DNA of 64,000 bases, from positions 61,058,299 through 61,122,298 of the forward strand of contig NC_092461.1 of the NCBI RefSeq assembly GCF_047495875.1, given 5' to 3'. The notes under the pieces are model-generated. The model made no database searches, was not told where the DNA came from, and saw only the letters and a list, made by a program, of their open reading frames with translations. How positions within the stretch are numbered: the first letter of the stretch is position 1; the number at the start of each line of letters is the position of its first letter. Positions 48,958 through 63,900 of this stretch are shown piece by piece. Position numbers and translations under genes: made by a program. The stretch comes from Pithys albifrons albifrons (taxonomy: Eukaryota; Chordata; Aves; Passeriformes; Thamnophilidae).

Positions 48958-51900
48958 GTATAATACCTTCACCCCACACTCTTGTAATTTTATTAATATC
49001 TGGTAAGGCCAGAATGTCAGTATTACTAAATTTTAAATTTTGACACACCTTGTGCTTTTCATATGGCATGTTCTTGTCATTGGGATTTGCCTATCTTGCC
49101 CTAGTAAAACCCTGATTAGATCTGGAGTGACATGGAAAGGAGACAAAACTATATGCCTTTTGCATATTTTTAAGACTTATTAGGAAAGCCTGAAGAGCTT
49201 GCTTTAGTCTTAAAATTGGATATAAGGTCTCTGCAAAGGTTTTGTTTGGTTTTATGCATGTATCAGGTCTTGTCTATCCTATTTTTGCTGGAAGATTATG
49301 AATAGTTGGAAAAGTGGAGAGATGAACCCATCATCTCTAGCAATCATCTGTCACAAGAAACTGGCATTTGAGAGGGGAAAGGCATTTTTAATCAGACTAT
49401 GTAAAACTCCCATTTTGTTTGGCTGTTGCTAAAAACATTTAATTCAAGACTCTGGCAAAAAGCCAAAAGAAAAGAAAAAGGCTGTGTTAATCATTCGTCA
49501 CCCTGCTGCTTCAGATGGAAACTGAGGGGGACTTCCATTCTAGTTGTCTTGTTCTCCAATACTCTTCTGTTTAAAGGCAAGACAAGACTTTAATACTCTG
49601 AAAGTTTTAAAAGCAAAAAGGAAACATGCAGAAGAAAACATTAAAACAAACTTTCCACCTTTCAGATCATCAGTGGATTAGAAAAAAGTACCATATTGCC
49701 TTGCCTTTGCAGACCATCTTTAAGTTGTACTGGGTTCACATTTACCATGCATTTTATCAGACTGTGCAAGATTCTCTAAGAAAGAAAGGAAGGTCACCTT
49801 AAGAATCAGCAGAATGGGTTACTTTGGGGAGAAGTTTCAAACACTCTCAGACATGTTTTTGTTTGGTGGGTTTTTTAATGGAAGCTCCTAAGTTAGTTGT
49901 TAACATAAACTAAGCCCATTAGTTATTTACATGGTGATATGAGGATCCTTCCTGCCCTCAAGTGTTTGGTGTTTTACAGTAATGGAGAGCTGTGGTAAGT
50001 CAGACTGTACTTTGACGTTCAATTCTCTTTTCATCCAGCAACTTGTTTATGCTGTTCTAAAGCTGCTCCATTTTTCTTTCAGTAAAGACAGGCTCTTAAA
50101 ATATAGTTATAACACAAGTACGATATTTAGACATTTCAATGAATTTAAGGTGGTCCCTGTCAATTTGGTAAAAACTACACTCTGGGCTACCAGCCAGCTT
50201 GGCCTTTGTCTTAGCGTTTATTTAGGCTAGAGTATAATATGTAAACAGAGAAAAGGACTCTGTAAGCAAAAGGCACATTTAAGCCATCTGAATAATTATA
50301 TATTTAGGACTTCCAAATGAAAAAGTTGTATTGAGCCTGCAAAGTCAAGCACCTAGAAATTAGGAAATTCCAGATTATGTGCAGCTTTTGTTTGATCCCA
50401 AATGTACCCATTCAGTGCTCCAAACAGTACATTCTTCTAGGAAGAAAAAAAACAATGCATAAAATCACATAGATAAAGATTATATGTTGACAAATATGTA
50501 CAAATTAAATTTTCTTGGGCCACTATGTAACTAGAATTCCTTCATCTTTCTTCATTTTGAAGTTTAAAATACGTTCATCATTGGGTTTAGTTACACAATT
50601 TTCCACAGGATTCTTAAAAAGGAAAAACAAATATTTTATCATTGCATGAGGGGGTAGTTGTTGTGTTAGTGAACCCACATCATTTGTGCAAAGATTTCAT
50701 CTGAGATGAGAGAAAAATAAAATAATTATCTGAAAGCCAAATGCTGACCAGTGGCTCACAAAATAGATCCACATACTGGACACACAAATTTCTGCTCATC
50801 CCATTCCTAAATGTTAAAGGAATTTCATTTTCTGTGGAAGAGGGATGCTGTTGTCTGGTGGTGTTTGACAGGGGTGCAGCAGGACTGGATTAAAGCATCA
50901 TTTTCCATCACCTGAATAAATAGAGAAAAATTAATGATGAGCAAACAAAGTGATTGTCAGGCACTAGAAATAATAAATTAATGACAAAATTAGAGCTATT
51001 AATGGGCTAACTAAAAGAAAAATCCCCTTTTCTTTCTTGTTGCTGTGTGATTGGTATGATTTTCCTTGTTTGCTGTAATTTCCCTCACAGTAGGTTTATT
51101 TGATACAGTTATTATTCTTATAAAAATAGGAGACAAAACTGCTGTACCTTTGTTAAGCTGAATTTATTCACATTTTAAAGTTTCAAATTTAAACAGTGGA
51201 CAATAGCCATATGCTATAAAAAATTTCTAGAAATTCTTCTTTAATTTATGTTGCTGTTACTTTTAAATCATCCCTGTAGTATTATGTGGTTATTAGGGTG
51301 TCACCTAGAAGCTTGTGATTTCAATGGAGACAAGGTGATTTGGGTCAACTGTGAGGCCTGGTATAGTTTGACATCATGAACTGTTCACTTCTGTGCTTAT
51401 GAAGATATTTTTACTTACATTCTTTCTAAAATACTGACTCTAAAATTTCTAGAGTTTTTTATGGAAGACTTTCTGAATAAGGCTCTGGAATATTTTCTGG
51501 GAAAAGGGTGAGATCTGTTGTCTAAGAATATCTAATAAAAAACCTGTGTACCAGATTTGTCACTGTATTGTGGCAGAAGTACTGTGGTATGTGGCAGCTG
51601 ATCACATACCTTGATAAAGAAAGAGAAATAGAAATGAAAAGGAAAAAAATACCAACAGCCAAAACCATATTCCCAATGGTCTCTCCAGCACTACAAAATA
51701 CCTTTCAGGTGGGACTTGTCTTTTGTAATGTATCTCTCTACCCATATCCAGTGGGAGATTTGTTACCCAGCAGATACCAGAGTGGTTACAATCCTACATA
51801 AGTATATTATCTGGCTTTTTCAAATATGCCAAGACTTGACACAGCAGTTTTTCAAGTCCCTTGCTCTTTTCCTGTACCTCTGTAGGGAGTTTTCATTTTT

Positions 51901-54900
51901 TAGATTGGTTTAGCTTGTGGCTTTAATGAGTTCAAATATTTTCCCCACATACTTCATCTGAGCAATTTCAGATTAATATAAACATATCATATTGGTACAC
52001 TAATTAGTGTGTAATTCAAATGTCTGATTGACAGGGCATATCTCATTGGTCAGGAAGCAGTTGCTGATCTTTCATTTTTCTTTTGGCAAAAGAAGGGAAG
52101 TATTTCTAAAGCACCACTGCAGTGTATCCTGCCACATGTTTTGTTGGATTTTGCATTCAGGTATTCTTTAGCAGAAACTTAATAGGGTTTAGAATTTTTT
52201 TCCTATATGATTTTTAAAATACTTTCTGTGTCTCATTATCTGACTATAATTATGAATTTCTCTTAATGTCAACTATTCATTGGAGGTTTTTTCAGTGAAA
52301 TTTAGCTACAAGCACCTTTTAGTTAAAATTGTCACCACTTTCTTTGATTTTCTCAATCAAACCTGGCTTTGTCCTTGGTGGTAGTGAATCCTGGTGTTTC
52401 CCACCTTGCTGTGGGTCAGGACTTATGATGGCCTTTAGGCATATAGTGTGAAGTTGAGGAATGAATTTCAAGTGCGTGATTTAAAGTAACAGAAAGGAAG
52501 TCCAGGTAGTTTTTTTATTTGTGTCACTGAGAAAATTCAAGGTATTAAAAGTGGGTGACAGAATAGGGAGAAATTCTTAGATATGAGGCTATATAAGCCA
52601 AAATTGGTATCATGAAACAGAAAACTAAGAAAGTGCAGGGAAAGAGGGCAGTGAATGTCTAAAGGCGATAGAAGTGGGATAAAGGGAGAAAATTAGAACT
52701 AAGCAGATCAAAAACACCATAAAAAAAAAGACATCTTCTCTATTGGTTAGTCTGAAAGTCTTAGGGAGTTCTGCCTATGTCTCAAACTATTGAAACTTGA
52801 ATTTCTTGTACTGATACAAATTTTCCAGTTTTAGCACACTGTGTCACATGAAGGGTTCTGCAAATTCTTGAGCTTAGGCATACTAAGAACTATTAGAAGA
52901 TGTAATGCTAACTGTTGAAGGAAATAGAGATTTCTATTTCCCCTAAAGGGTTCTAGTCAATACCGAGGAGTTGTTATAGATGTACTTCACTCAGCAGATA
53001 TTACGGGACTCACTATAATGGTAGCTAGGTGAAATTTGATGGGTTATGTCAAACCTGTGACACAGTTTCAATCTAAGAAGTGACATACCTCTGCTATGTC
53101 TTGAACAAGCCAGTATCAATCTCAGCTTCCATGTTTGCATGTATATTTTAGAAACTTGCAGTGTTACCATCTTTAGTGGCTTTATAACTGCTGTTTTTCT
53201 GAATGTTTTAGCTCTGAGTGACTGTAGAGCTCTGCTTCAGGCATATCACACTCCTGTGGTTGTCATAGCTGTGAAAGGACAAACATCTTGAGTGCATTCT
53301 TAAGGCTTGCTAAACAGCAGGCAAATTGGAAGTGTGAGCATTCATTTTTAAATAAAATTATTTAAAGGTTGGTCCTGGTAATGAGAAAGAACAGCTTGGG
53401 CCCATTTTGAGATTCTGAATATTTGCTGTGGAGTACTCTGCCTGTAAAGCTGATTTTTAACTCCTAGGAACTAGATATTCATTGAGGAATGACCAGTTCT
53501 CTACTTAAGTTTCAAGAGACAGATCAAAGAGCAGTTCATTTTACTGAAGACTCATTTTAATACTTTTTCATGGTTTTGGAGGCTTTTCGGATGTTTTTTG
53601 GAGTTGCCAATACTGTCCATTTGTTTGTTACTGACTTCTGCTGTTTATTTCACCTACAATGAGATATACTGTTAAAGTGATGACAGTGAATCTTTTATGC
53701 CTGTCTTTATTTCTTGCTTTTCTTAGTGCTATCCATTATATTGGTGTTATATATTAGACCGTGTTTTTAGAACTCATCAGCATTTTGCAATGCATAGAAT
53801 AGAATACTTTTAATTTTTAAGACAGATAACAATTGTTTAACGTGATATATAATCTACCACTAATAACACTTTAATTTTCAAGTATAAAAAAGAGCTGGAA
53901 AGAGAATGAGCAGGTGCAGAAATTGTAGAAGTGGAAAAGCTGCTGATAAGGTACTGATAAGAGAGGCCCACAGGGAGGGGCTGTACTGAAAGGAAGATGC
54001 CATGCTCAGCAGTTACAGAAATCACTGATGGAAAGCTTGACAGACAGCAGTGGCAAGCAAACTGAAACGTGGCATGTTGCAAACCATCCTTGCTGGCCTG
54101 CAAACAGGCATTTCTGGGCAGGGTTAACAGTGGTGATGCCCAGATATGAGCAGCTCCTAATGTCATTTGAGTACAGCAAAGCGGGGAGTAGTTCTCAAGA
54201 GACAACAGACCTAGGAGATGTGTGACAGGCTCAAGGGAAGATGCTTGGAGCATTAAGGTTTGAGAAGAACATTACCTTTTAACAACAAATGCATGATACA
54301 TATGAAGGTCTCTGTATTGGTTATGGTCTGTGAATTGCTTGTAGAGCATGTTCAGGAGGCAGCATCTAGGGAATTTACAAAAACAAAAAAAATTAAAGGT
54401 GTAGTCAGTGAGTATGCAGAGGACAAGAATTTGTACAATGCTGTAATCAGAAAAGATGAATGGGATTGCGTTTTTTGTTAAGTTACCTTTCTATTTTATA
54501 AAAACAGAGGAGTTACTGGACACTATATTAATTCCTACTTAAGTTTTTTCTAAGGGGAAATTAGTATTTTCTGGATGTTCAGATTTACTTCATGGTAGCT
54601 TTTTGTGTCCTGGACATAGTAAAAAAAAAAGTCAGGATTTTCTATTAAAAATGCCTTTTGTTTTTTTCTTAGCTAGTGTTATGTGCTTGACTTGTCAGCT
54701 GATTTCTACTTTATTTATTGTAAATGCAGTTATAATTTCTTCAAGGTGGCTTCTTCAATAAAATGATAAAGCTTTAGTCTGACTTTGCAAAAATTTTCTA
54801 GCAGTTTTCCCAAAGGTTGACAATTCCATTACAGCCCCTTCAGCATCAGGACTCCTACCTGATCTTATGAAAACACCTCACACAATTTGGTCTCCTCCTG

Positions 54901-57900
54901 CCAATGTAGTCTCGCTTGCTGCTGCTTTCTTCTTGACAGCTTCGTAACCTTCAGGAGTGGGTCAGGGATGGCCACAGCTGAGTGCCCAGAGCTCCAAAAG
55001 AGGCAGTTCCTGTGGGACAGAAACATAAACTGCTTTGGATATATAGCACCATGCTTCACTTTTCTGTCTCTTAGGTTGATGCTGCAGGCAGGAGTCATCC
55101 CATCAGGTTTTAGTTAGGCTCACTGGGTTGTTTGCCATTTGGTACTTTTTCCTCATCTGCTGTGCTCCCACCACTGTGTGTGGAAGCCTTGGTACATGCT
55201 CTCTGTATTCTTCATCTTCTGTTTCACATTATCTCATTCTGGATGTACGTGACAGAACATTTGCTTTTCCCTGGCAGCTGCTGAAGTTTTCCTTGATGAG
55301 CCCAAGATCAAACATTTGTATTTGTTCAGGATTTGTAATCCTTCATTTTCAAAAAGTGAGTTATTAATTAACTGCTGAATGGGGAAAAATGTATATGGAG
55401 GCACAGCTATGTCCTTGCCAGACCCTTTCAGTGCTCTCATTCAAGGCTTGCTGAGCAGCTTCCCAGAGTGACTGTCTCTTCCTGAAGATGCATAATAGAA
55501 GTTTTCAGTGCTCTGTGTATGCATGTTTACACAGTAATGTCAGCAGAGTATGAAATGCTACCATTGTGGTCTCTGCCTATCTTACATACTTGGCATGTAA
55601 CTGATGACAAAGACCATGGATGTTTTGAGGACTGTTTTCTTCTCTATTGGAATAAAGAATAAAAGGTGAAATATCCTCCTAACCACTACCAGTGAGGTTT
55701 CACAAGAGTGGTGAGGTTCATAGGATCACAGAATGGTTGAGTTGGAAAGAAACCTCTGGAACTCATGTGGTTCAAGGCCCCTGCTCAAACAGGGCCACCT
55801 AGAACAGGCTGCTCAGGCCTGCGTCAAGGCAGCTTTGGAATATCTTCAAAGTAAGAGACTACCTTGGTTGTTCTTTCCTGTTTACTTCATTTCCAGTCCT
55901 GGCTGCTTCCTGAACTGCTGAGCTAGCTGCAAACTCAAGTTGTCAGCCAGGTCAGTGAGTTGAACTGATCCACTGGAACGTAGATGAGTACCAGAGCTAT
56001 AACAAGGGAGACATCAGGACTGCCCAGCCAAGGGGAGAGGAGGGGGAACCATCCCCTTCCACAACAGCAAGCTATTGGTTCAGTTCACCCACCTTGTAAA
56101 ATGTCACTTGAAGAAGTGATTTTCATGTAGAAAAATGTTTGTCTTCTATAGTACTCTTAAAGCTGTACACTGTGCAGTAGAATGATCTGGCACAAAGAGG
56201 AGAACAGGAATGGTGTGCAGAAGGAGGGAGGAAGAGCAGGGTCATAGCAGCCCTGACTTGAAGAACTTTAGCTGTTTTGGGACTGCAGCCTTAGCAGTTA
56301 CTTGCATTAAAATACCTTAGCGGCTTTCAGTGCAGTTTAACATGTGGAAGTGGAAAGAAAAGCATTAGCAACATGCAGTGAGCCAACCTTCCATGGACCA
56401 CAGGCCAGCTGTTTGCTATCCTGAGTTTGCAATCTGTTTCTGGTTTGGTTTGTTTTGCTGTTACTTCAGGCTCAGCTGGACAATGGTGAAATGTAAAAAT
56501 CTTGAATTTTCTTGTGACTCTGGCTGTTAGGGAAGGGAAGAGGCTTAAAAGAGAAAGGTTTTGGAGAAGTTTGGGAAAACTAATTGTCAGTTAGTTTTCT
56601 GCCTTGTCACACTGCATCAGGAGATTCAGCTCACTTGTATTATCAAGAAATCTAACAGCTTTTTCTCTGTAAGATAAAAACAGAGGAAAGACAACAGAGG
56701 TAGGTTCTTCTCTACTTAACACTTAAAAATGGATAGACATACACCTACTAGACAAAAATGGGTAATAGAGGCAAAAATCAAGTGGAAGGAGACACTACCC
56801 CATCCTCCAACAGCTTGTCTTGCTTTTGGGATTGACAAGGATCTGGATTTTTCATCTTGACCACTGACATGCAGCATTTTAATTTTAATAGCTGTGTTCA
56901 TTTTAGTTTCTAGGACTGGTAAAGCTTTTCAAAGTTATGAATTAAAACTAACAGTCAAAACCCAGCTGCCTATTTTGTAGACACCTCCATTTTAGACAAT
57001 GAAAGCTGTTAGCAAAACGTACACTCAACTTTGTTGCTCACTCTGTGCTTGCCAGGGTTATTCTGTGGCATTTTCCACACACTAATCAAAGTAATGCTGT
57101 GTCTGTTTGTTGATATGTGTTTAATCACTTGTCATTCAGTGAAGTTGCTTAAGACTCTAATTATATAATTGCCATTTCAAAATGCATTTCCTTAACCATT
57201 CTACAAGACACAATAATGATTTGCACATGTGGCATCTGAAGAACTGTGCTTTTGCCAAAATTCTGTTTGCCACCTAATTTTTCCGCTTCTCTTGAAATAA
57301 TATCACATGGCTGGCATTATGCATGCACCTAGTACGAATAAAATTTCCAAGTTTTTGGTTTGCACAATCATCATAAACCCCTTGATCTACGCAATGCAAG
57401 TAGGAACTAAATTTGACATACCACACTCCTTCATTTCAAGGTTATTTCAAGAAGCCAGATTCTCATAATAAATGCTCTGACAATAGACTTAAAGGGAAAT
57501 AAATGAGATCAAGTATCATAAATAATTAGTAACAGGTAATTTTATAAGGGGAACAGCCAAGCTTATGTGAAATGCAGTGGGATGACAAAACTGAGCACTC
57601 GCCTCTGTCACCACTTCAGTTTCATCAAATCAGTAGTTTTCCTCTGACTATCTATTCAGAGTTTAAACAAATTTTCCTTCTTTTTGTAATAGGTCTAAAC
57701 AACATAACCAGCCTTGGTGGTGGGCTAGTCTAGGCATTTCTGGAAACTTGGACAGTCTTCCAGTGCCAGGTTCCCACAGCAAGCTCCTGTCACCTGTTGT
57801 GTCTACATAACTGATGCACTCATCTGTATGTAGTTTGGCCCATGTTTTTGGTGCTGAAGAACTTTCCTCCATATGTTGTAGGCAAACTCATGTCTTTTCT

Positions 57901-60900
57901 AGGCAGATATAGGGTTACAGGAGGAACAAAGAATACTTTTGTCAAGTAGTGGGAAGGGTTTAAAAGTAGTTGTGCACTCATTCCCACTGCAGATTGTGAC
58001 AGGTTCCTTTCCAATAGAACATTCAGTTCTAAAGGTACTCTGTTAGGTGTACTACCTGTAGCATGGATCAGTACGTTAAAGGTTCAGATCTCAGCTGAGT
58101 GTGAGGAAGTTGTGGAGCTGTTTTTAGGAGTACCAGGATTAAACTCAATTCCTAGACATCCATGCTTTCTTCTTCAGATGATTTTTTAAATACCCCATCA
58201 AGAAAGAGCTGAAGACTTACCTGAGCTTGATCACTAATGGTTTATCTGAGAAAATTATTTCACTTGAGAACTTGATGGAAATTGTCAGATATCTTCAGGG
58301 AAAAAAGTGTTTATATTCTTTCCTATAACTCATTTAACATAAAATCCAAGTCTCTCTCCTTGCTTCCAAAGTTATTACATATACAGGTTTTTTGTAGTCA
58401 CACTGGCTTTCTCAGATTGTTAAGTGAGAGCATCGCACTGTTTGAGACAGGAAGGAGTTGCCAACCAACCTTCTCTTCAAAGCATCGAATGTGCAATATC
58501 CTCACTTGATATAGGAGTTTCTGCATCCCATCAGCTCCATGTGTATTTGTGTCCTTCATTTCATAGCCCTCACAGGCTGTTTGTGTTCCAGTACTAATGC
58601 TTCATTCCAGCAAGATCCTTCACATATGCTAAATGTAAGACTGCTTCCAAGTAATTCACTCTCTCAAGGATCCAGGACTTGAGATAATAAACACTAAAAT
58701 GGAGGTATCAAGCAAAACCAAAGCAGTGAACTCAAGTTAAACTTTAAATTTTATCAATATTTCTTCATATTCATTCTTTCTCTTTCCCATCATTAGAGAG
58801 ACTGTGAGACCTAGTTTTCCACAGATCCTTGCGGCTGTACAAATAATTGATTTTACAGTCCAAAATCTCCTCTCTCATCCTTTATCCCCTCAAAAAAACA
58901 CCAGTTCAAATTGGTCCAAAAGAAAGAGAAAATGCTTCTAGCCAAAAAAAATAATTAATTTTGTACTTGGGCATTTGTGTGAAACTGGGAAAATGGTTGA
59001 GATTCACAAATCTGGTGGGAAAGATCATGAACCATTTTACCTATAAGCTCAGGGGTTCATGCACAAGGTGTAGAAGGTGTAAACTTTATTCCATGCTTGT
59101 CCCCATAGGACCATGAACCCTCTTGAGGAACCCTCTTTAGGAACACTCCTTATGCTACAGAGCAGCACAGCTGGGTAGCCACAGGAACACAAAATGGTAA
59201 CCAGAGTAGTCCTCTTTTTTGACTAAACATTTGGCTCAGTAGAGCTGGATGAGCAGAAAAGTTTGGGAGAGTTCTCATTTTGTATTAAGCCCCTGTTCTG
59301 AAATCTGAAAAGAAGGGTTCTTATCCTCCTGGGAGTTGAAGAGGCTTAAGTTATGATTTTTCACAGTCCAGTATTGACCAAATGAGTCTTGCCCTTTGGT
59401 TTTCACCACAAATGGACAAAGCTAAACAAACTATAACAGAAAACTTCTAAGCTCCTAAAGTTATCTACAGTTGAAAATGCAGAATATCTATCCTATTTTT
59501 CAGGAAGAGTATGCTTGCTATGCTCTACAGCCACCCCCATCCCTGCCAGCAATATGTATCCAGCTGGTGGCGGCATTGTTCAAACCTCCCAGCCATGGGC
59601 TTCCTCCTGGTTGGAGGCTGCCACATGGACCTGGAGTAGGGACTGGCAGGTTAGGCTACAACTCCAATTTAAGGGAGTAAGAGATGTTCTGATGGAGCCC
59701 CCAGCTGTGCCCAGAAAGGCATCTTCTTCCTCCTGTGTGTAGTTCTAAGCACAACCTAAGAGTTCCTTTCCTTGGCATTCAGCTCTTCAGATGTCTCTAA
59801 AAAATCTCTACATGTGCTTCTGGATTTCTAAAACTTGGTTACATGGCATGGATTCATAGAGGGCATCTGCTGCTGCCGAATCTCTTATATTGACTGCTTG
59901 ATGATGAAGCAAGAACAAGTGCCAAAGGCTAAAGTCTCTGTACGCTGATAGCAGCGAAGCTCTGCGCAGTCCTTGTACCCGCCATGCCTCAGCCACTTAG
60001 ATGAAAATCACACCTTTTGCTGATACTGGTTACAAGGCCTATCCACTAAAGTAAAGATTTTAGCTGGTTTGTGAGATCATAGAATACCTGACTAGACATT
60101 ACTTCAAAACACTGGGCTGTTCAGCCCTGTTTCAGACTACTGCCTAAATATTTCACACATTAACATTGTTTTGAATAATTGGCATAGTTTTTTCTAGCAC
60201 AGCATGCTGTATGAAATTATGAATTGAGGAGATTTTTATGTTGTCATGTTTGATTCAATACCCCATTGTCATTTATGTGAAGTGGTATAACAACACACAG
60301 TCAGTCTTTTAGAGGGGAGCTGGGCGTACATGAAGTTTTGTGCATGTGAGTGGAGCTTCCCAGGGTGCCTCAGTTCATCAATGCAGATAATACTGCAGAA
60401 CCTGGGGCTTTATTTTGGAATGTGCCACGAAACAGGATCACTCTTTCAAATTAAATAAAAAGTAAGTAAGGATCAGTATGTAGAAACTATTTTTTTGTCA
60501 TCCTGTGTCTGTCCTGGCTTGTGAGGAAAATAATAGAAAAAAATGGGAAAAGAATGTTTGCTATAATTTTGTCAGCTGCAAAACAGTTTAACAAGAAGAT
60601 ATGACTTTGAGAAGGAATTGGGGAAATTAAGAGGAGGCATCAAACATTGGCTTGACCCAAAGGTGCTTAAAACCCCAATTGCCCTTACGGAATAAAAGTA
60701 CCAGCAAGGAAGTCTGACATGCTGGCAGACACAATTTAGACATGTCAAACTACTTTAAGATCATTTGAAAGTTCCTTGGCTCTCATTTAAATAAACTGGA
60801 TCTTGAGTTTTTTGGAACTCTCCTGATAAGTAACACTTAAAACTCTTTTGATCAAATACCCTTTCTCAGGCAATTACCCATTCTTAATTTAGAGGCCAGT

Positions 60901-63900
60901 TCAAAAGATTGCTTGTTACCTTCATTTAGAAAAGGTGCAAGTGCTGCAGTTTTCTGATCCTTTTAAAAAATGCAAACAGGGAGAGTTTACACAATAAAAG
61001 TTTTTTTTTATTCTCAAATTAATTATTTTGAAATATCTCACAGATTACATCAGTTTCTTCCTTGCATTCATGTTGCAAGATGGTGACTATTGTATACTGC
61101 TAGTGATGCATTAAATTAGTTGTTTACATTATAAAATCTAAACATATTAGAATCTTTTGTGTTTGTCTTCAAAGATTCCTATTCTAATAAAGCTTTCCGA
61201 AACAAGTAAGGTTGTCTTTTTTGTTTAGTTTATGCATCAGTGGAGAACCTAAAGATTTGTAGCCTCTAGCCATTCCTGTCTGTGTTTAGTAGAGTGTAAG
61301 GAATTTGTGTTTTGGACAATATATATTTTCATATAAAAGGGAAAGTTATACTTTTAAATGAATCATTTTGCATTTAGAAAAGGTAACACCTTAGATGAAT
61401 GTAGATGTAAAGAGTCGAAATTCATACTCATCTCTTAAAACCTCTGTTTTACTGTGACTTTTAACTGGAATAAAAGAAGTATGTATAATATCCGGAAAAA
61501 TAAAAATTTTGGCTGCATCCTTCCTCCTTCTGATGCCTTTGTGTCACTCTTCAGGTCAAAGTATTTCTAAGGACCAATATTCAGTAAAGAACAGTATGTG
61601 GAATTTTAAAGAAACATGGCAATTTGTACTCTTGGTTTTGATCTTTAGCAAATGTTTTAATGGAGTTGTAAAGAAATATGAAAGATAAAAGCATAAGCTG
61701 ACATCTTCAATATGGTGGAGCTGCTTGGTGAAAGTAACTTTCACTGTTGAGGGAAGTTCATGACTGCATTTTTAGATGCAAGGGAGGTTCTCAAAGAGTC
61801 AGCTGAGTGGAGTGGCAATGGATGACCTCGGTTTCCCTTCAACACACTCCTTTTGAGTGCAATACATCTTAGTTCTTCAGCTGGAGAAATGACTGCTTTA
61901 ATACACTTTTTAGATCATATTAGTCATATTGCATCTGCCTTATGAATCTGTGTTTTAATATGTTTAGACATACATCTTGCTATCCTAACAGTGTTAGCAA
62001 GTCAAAACTCAGTAAACAGCAGGACTTTATTTACCTGTCCAAACCCAAAATAGCTTGCACTAAGCCAATGACCAAATGCAATCACAGTTACTCTTTATGT
62101 CAGTGAATGTTGCTGAAAGGAAGAGTAGCAAGCTAAGTGTTAACTTTAGAAACAGATTGTTTTCTGTGTACAAGATAGGCCTTTTTGGGGTAATGTGCCA
62201 AGAGCTCTTCATGTCTCAATAGCCTTGAGAACAGACAGCAATATAACAAGCACTGGGTTATAGTAAAACTTGGGAAATGTGACAAAATAAGCAATGGAAT
62301 GAAGAGAACAGTACTGAAACCAGTTGGAAAAACAGGAAGTATAGAACTTGATGAAATTATGGAATATCTTAAGGAACATCTAGTTTCTTATCATTACAGT
62401 GAGAAAAGCAATAAGGAGTAAACTGCTAATTTCAATAAGCTTTCAACTTCAAACAAGAAAATGCTAAGTGATTAAAAAGTACTGGGAACTGTTTTGATTA
62501 CATAAAAAGGGTAGCTTTTAAAAGTAAGATGTAAGATTAAAAAAACAGAATTATTTGCTTGAAATAATTTTTTTCAATGAAAGAAAGCTTGAGAAGGTAT
62601 GCAACAGCCTGTGTAACAGCCTGCCAGAAGTTGTTTCAAAAGTCTTCACTTGCTGAGGTATTTAGGCAAGATGTGTTCCCTCAGCAGTCTAAAGACAGTG
62701 CCATGTGTAACAATATAGTAGCACTCATGATATCTAAACTGTTGTAGTCAAGTTAAAGGTTAATCATGAGGCTTCAAAAATAATACAGACAATGATCCAA
62801 AGTCTAAAGTACAAATCAACATCTTGTGAGAAAAATTAAAGGCTGCATTTCAAATATACCTTCTAATTCTGGACTTCTGATTTGAGATACCTAATGCTAT
62901 GGTATTCAGAGACTAAGAGCACCCACAACTTCTGAATCATTAATTAATTAATAAATTCTGAACAAATGTCCCGATGCTGTAAACATTTTCATATTCATGT
63001 AGGTCTGCATATGAGTCGTCCCATTAGATTACCTGATGATTGATCTGTACAAGTGTACAGAATCAGAAATGCAAGTTCAGCTGATGTGAATGGAGGTTGA
63101 TCTGAGGTGAAATGCTAAATGTAGCCACATCATCTGTGTTTAGGATCCCATCTTTGTTTTGGCTGGACTCTTGTCTTAGTGCATGAGAGTAAAACACCAC
63201 ACCTCTGCACACAGAGTTAGTTGTTAATGCCCAAAGTTCATGGCTGTAGTTTCCAGCCATCTCACAATTTTTATGGTAGAATGAGTAATTTGTATTTTGA
63301 ACTCCCTTTTGCTCTTTCTTTTACAAAATGTTGTAGCAGGTACTTGTGTGCCCATGGCCTCCTACTGGTCAAAAGTGACTGGAGGGGAAAATTTTGTTGA
63401 TAGTTTTAGAAAAAGGGGTGAAGGGAAGCATAGAAAAGCAAAGGTTCATTGTCAAAATCACAGGAATTCATGATCCTTGTCCTGAGAACAGATGTGTGTG
63501 CTGGGTTGTGTATTGAAGAGACAGTGTCTCATAGGTCTCGGTCTGAGTAATGCCTCTTACTTCCCTTCTAAAACCTTGTTCCAGATCCCAAATCATTCAT
63601 AACTGAGAGAGCAGCAGCCCAGAGTTATCAAAGAGTGTTATTTGACTGACATTTTGATCAGGAGTGCAATTTTGTTCTGGATGGTCTTTATCAGATGGAA
63701 CAAGGGAACTCTTCATTCCCAATCATGTTCTCCATTTCAAATAGAAATTAGAAGATAAGCAAGCCAAGTCGTCAGCTAAGTGTCATGCTTTGGTTTCTGT
63801 TCTATGAAGAAGTCAGAAAGTCCTTTCAGGTCATGAAATCGACAGTGTAAGTAAATTGGTGTAGTGTCCACTGATGTAGTGCATTGGCTCTGGAAACTTG

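Noticed and set aside
63045..63060. Small palindrome CTGTAC-aagt-GTACAG
   Set aside because: Arms of six bases are expected by chance in 64 kb.
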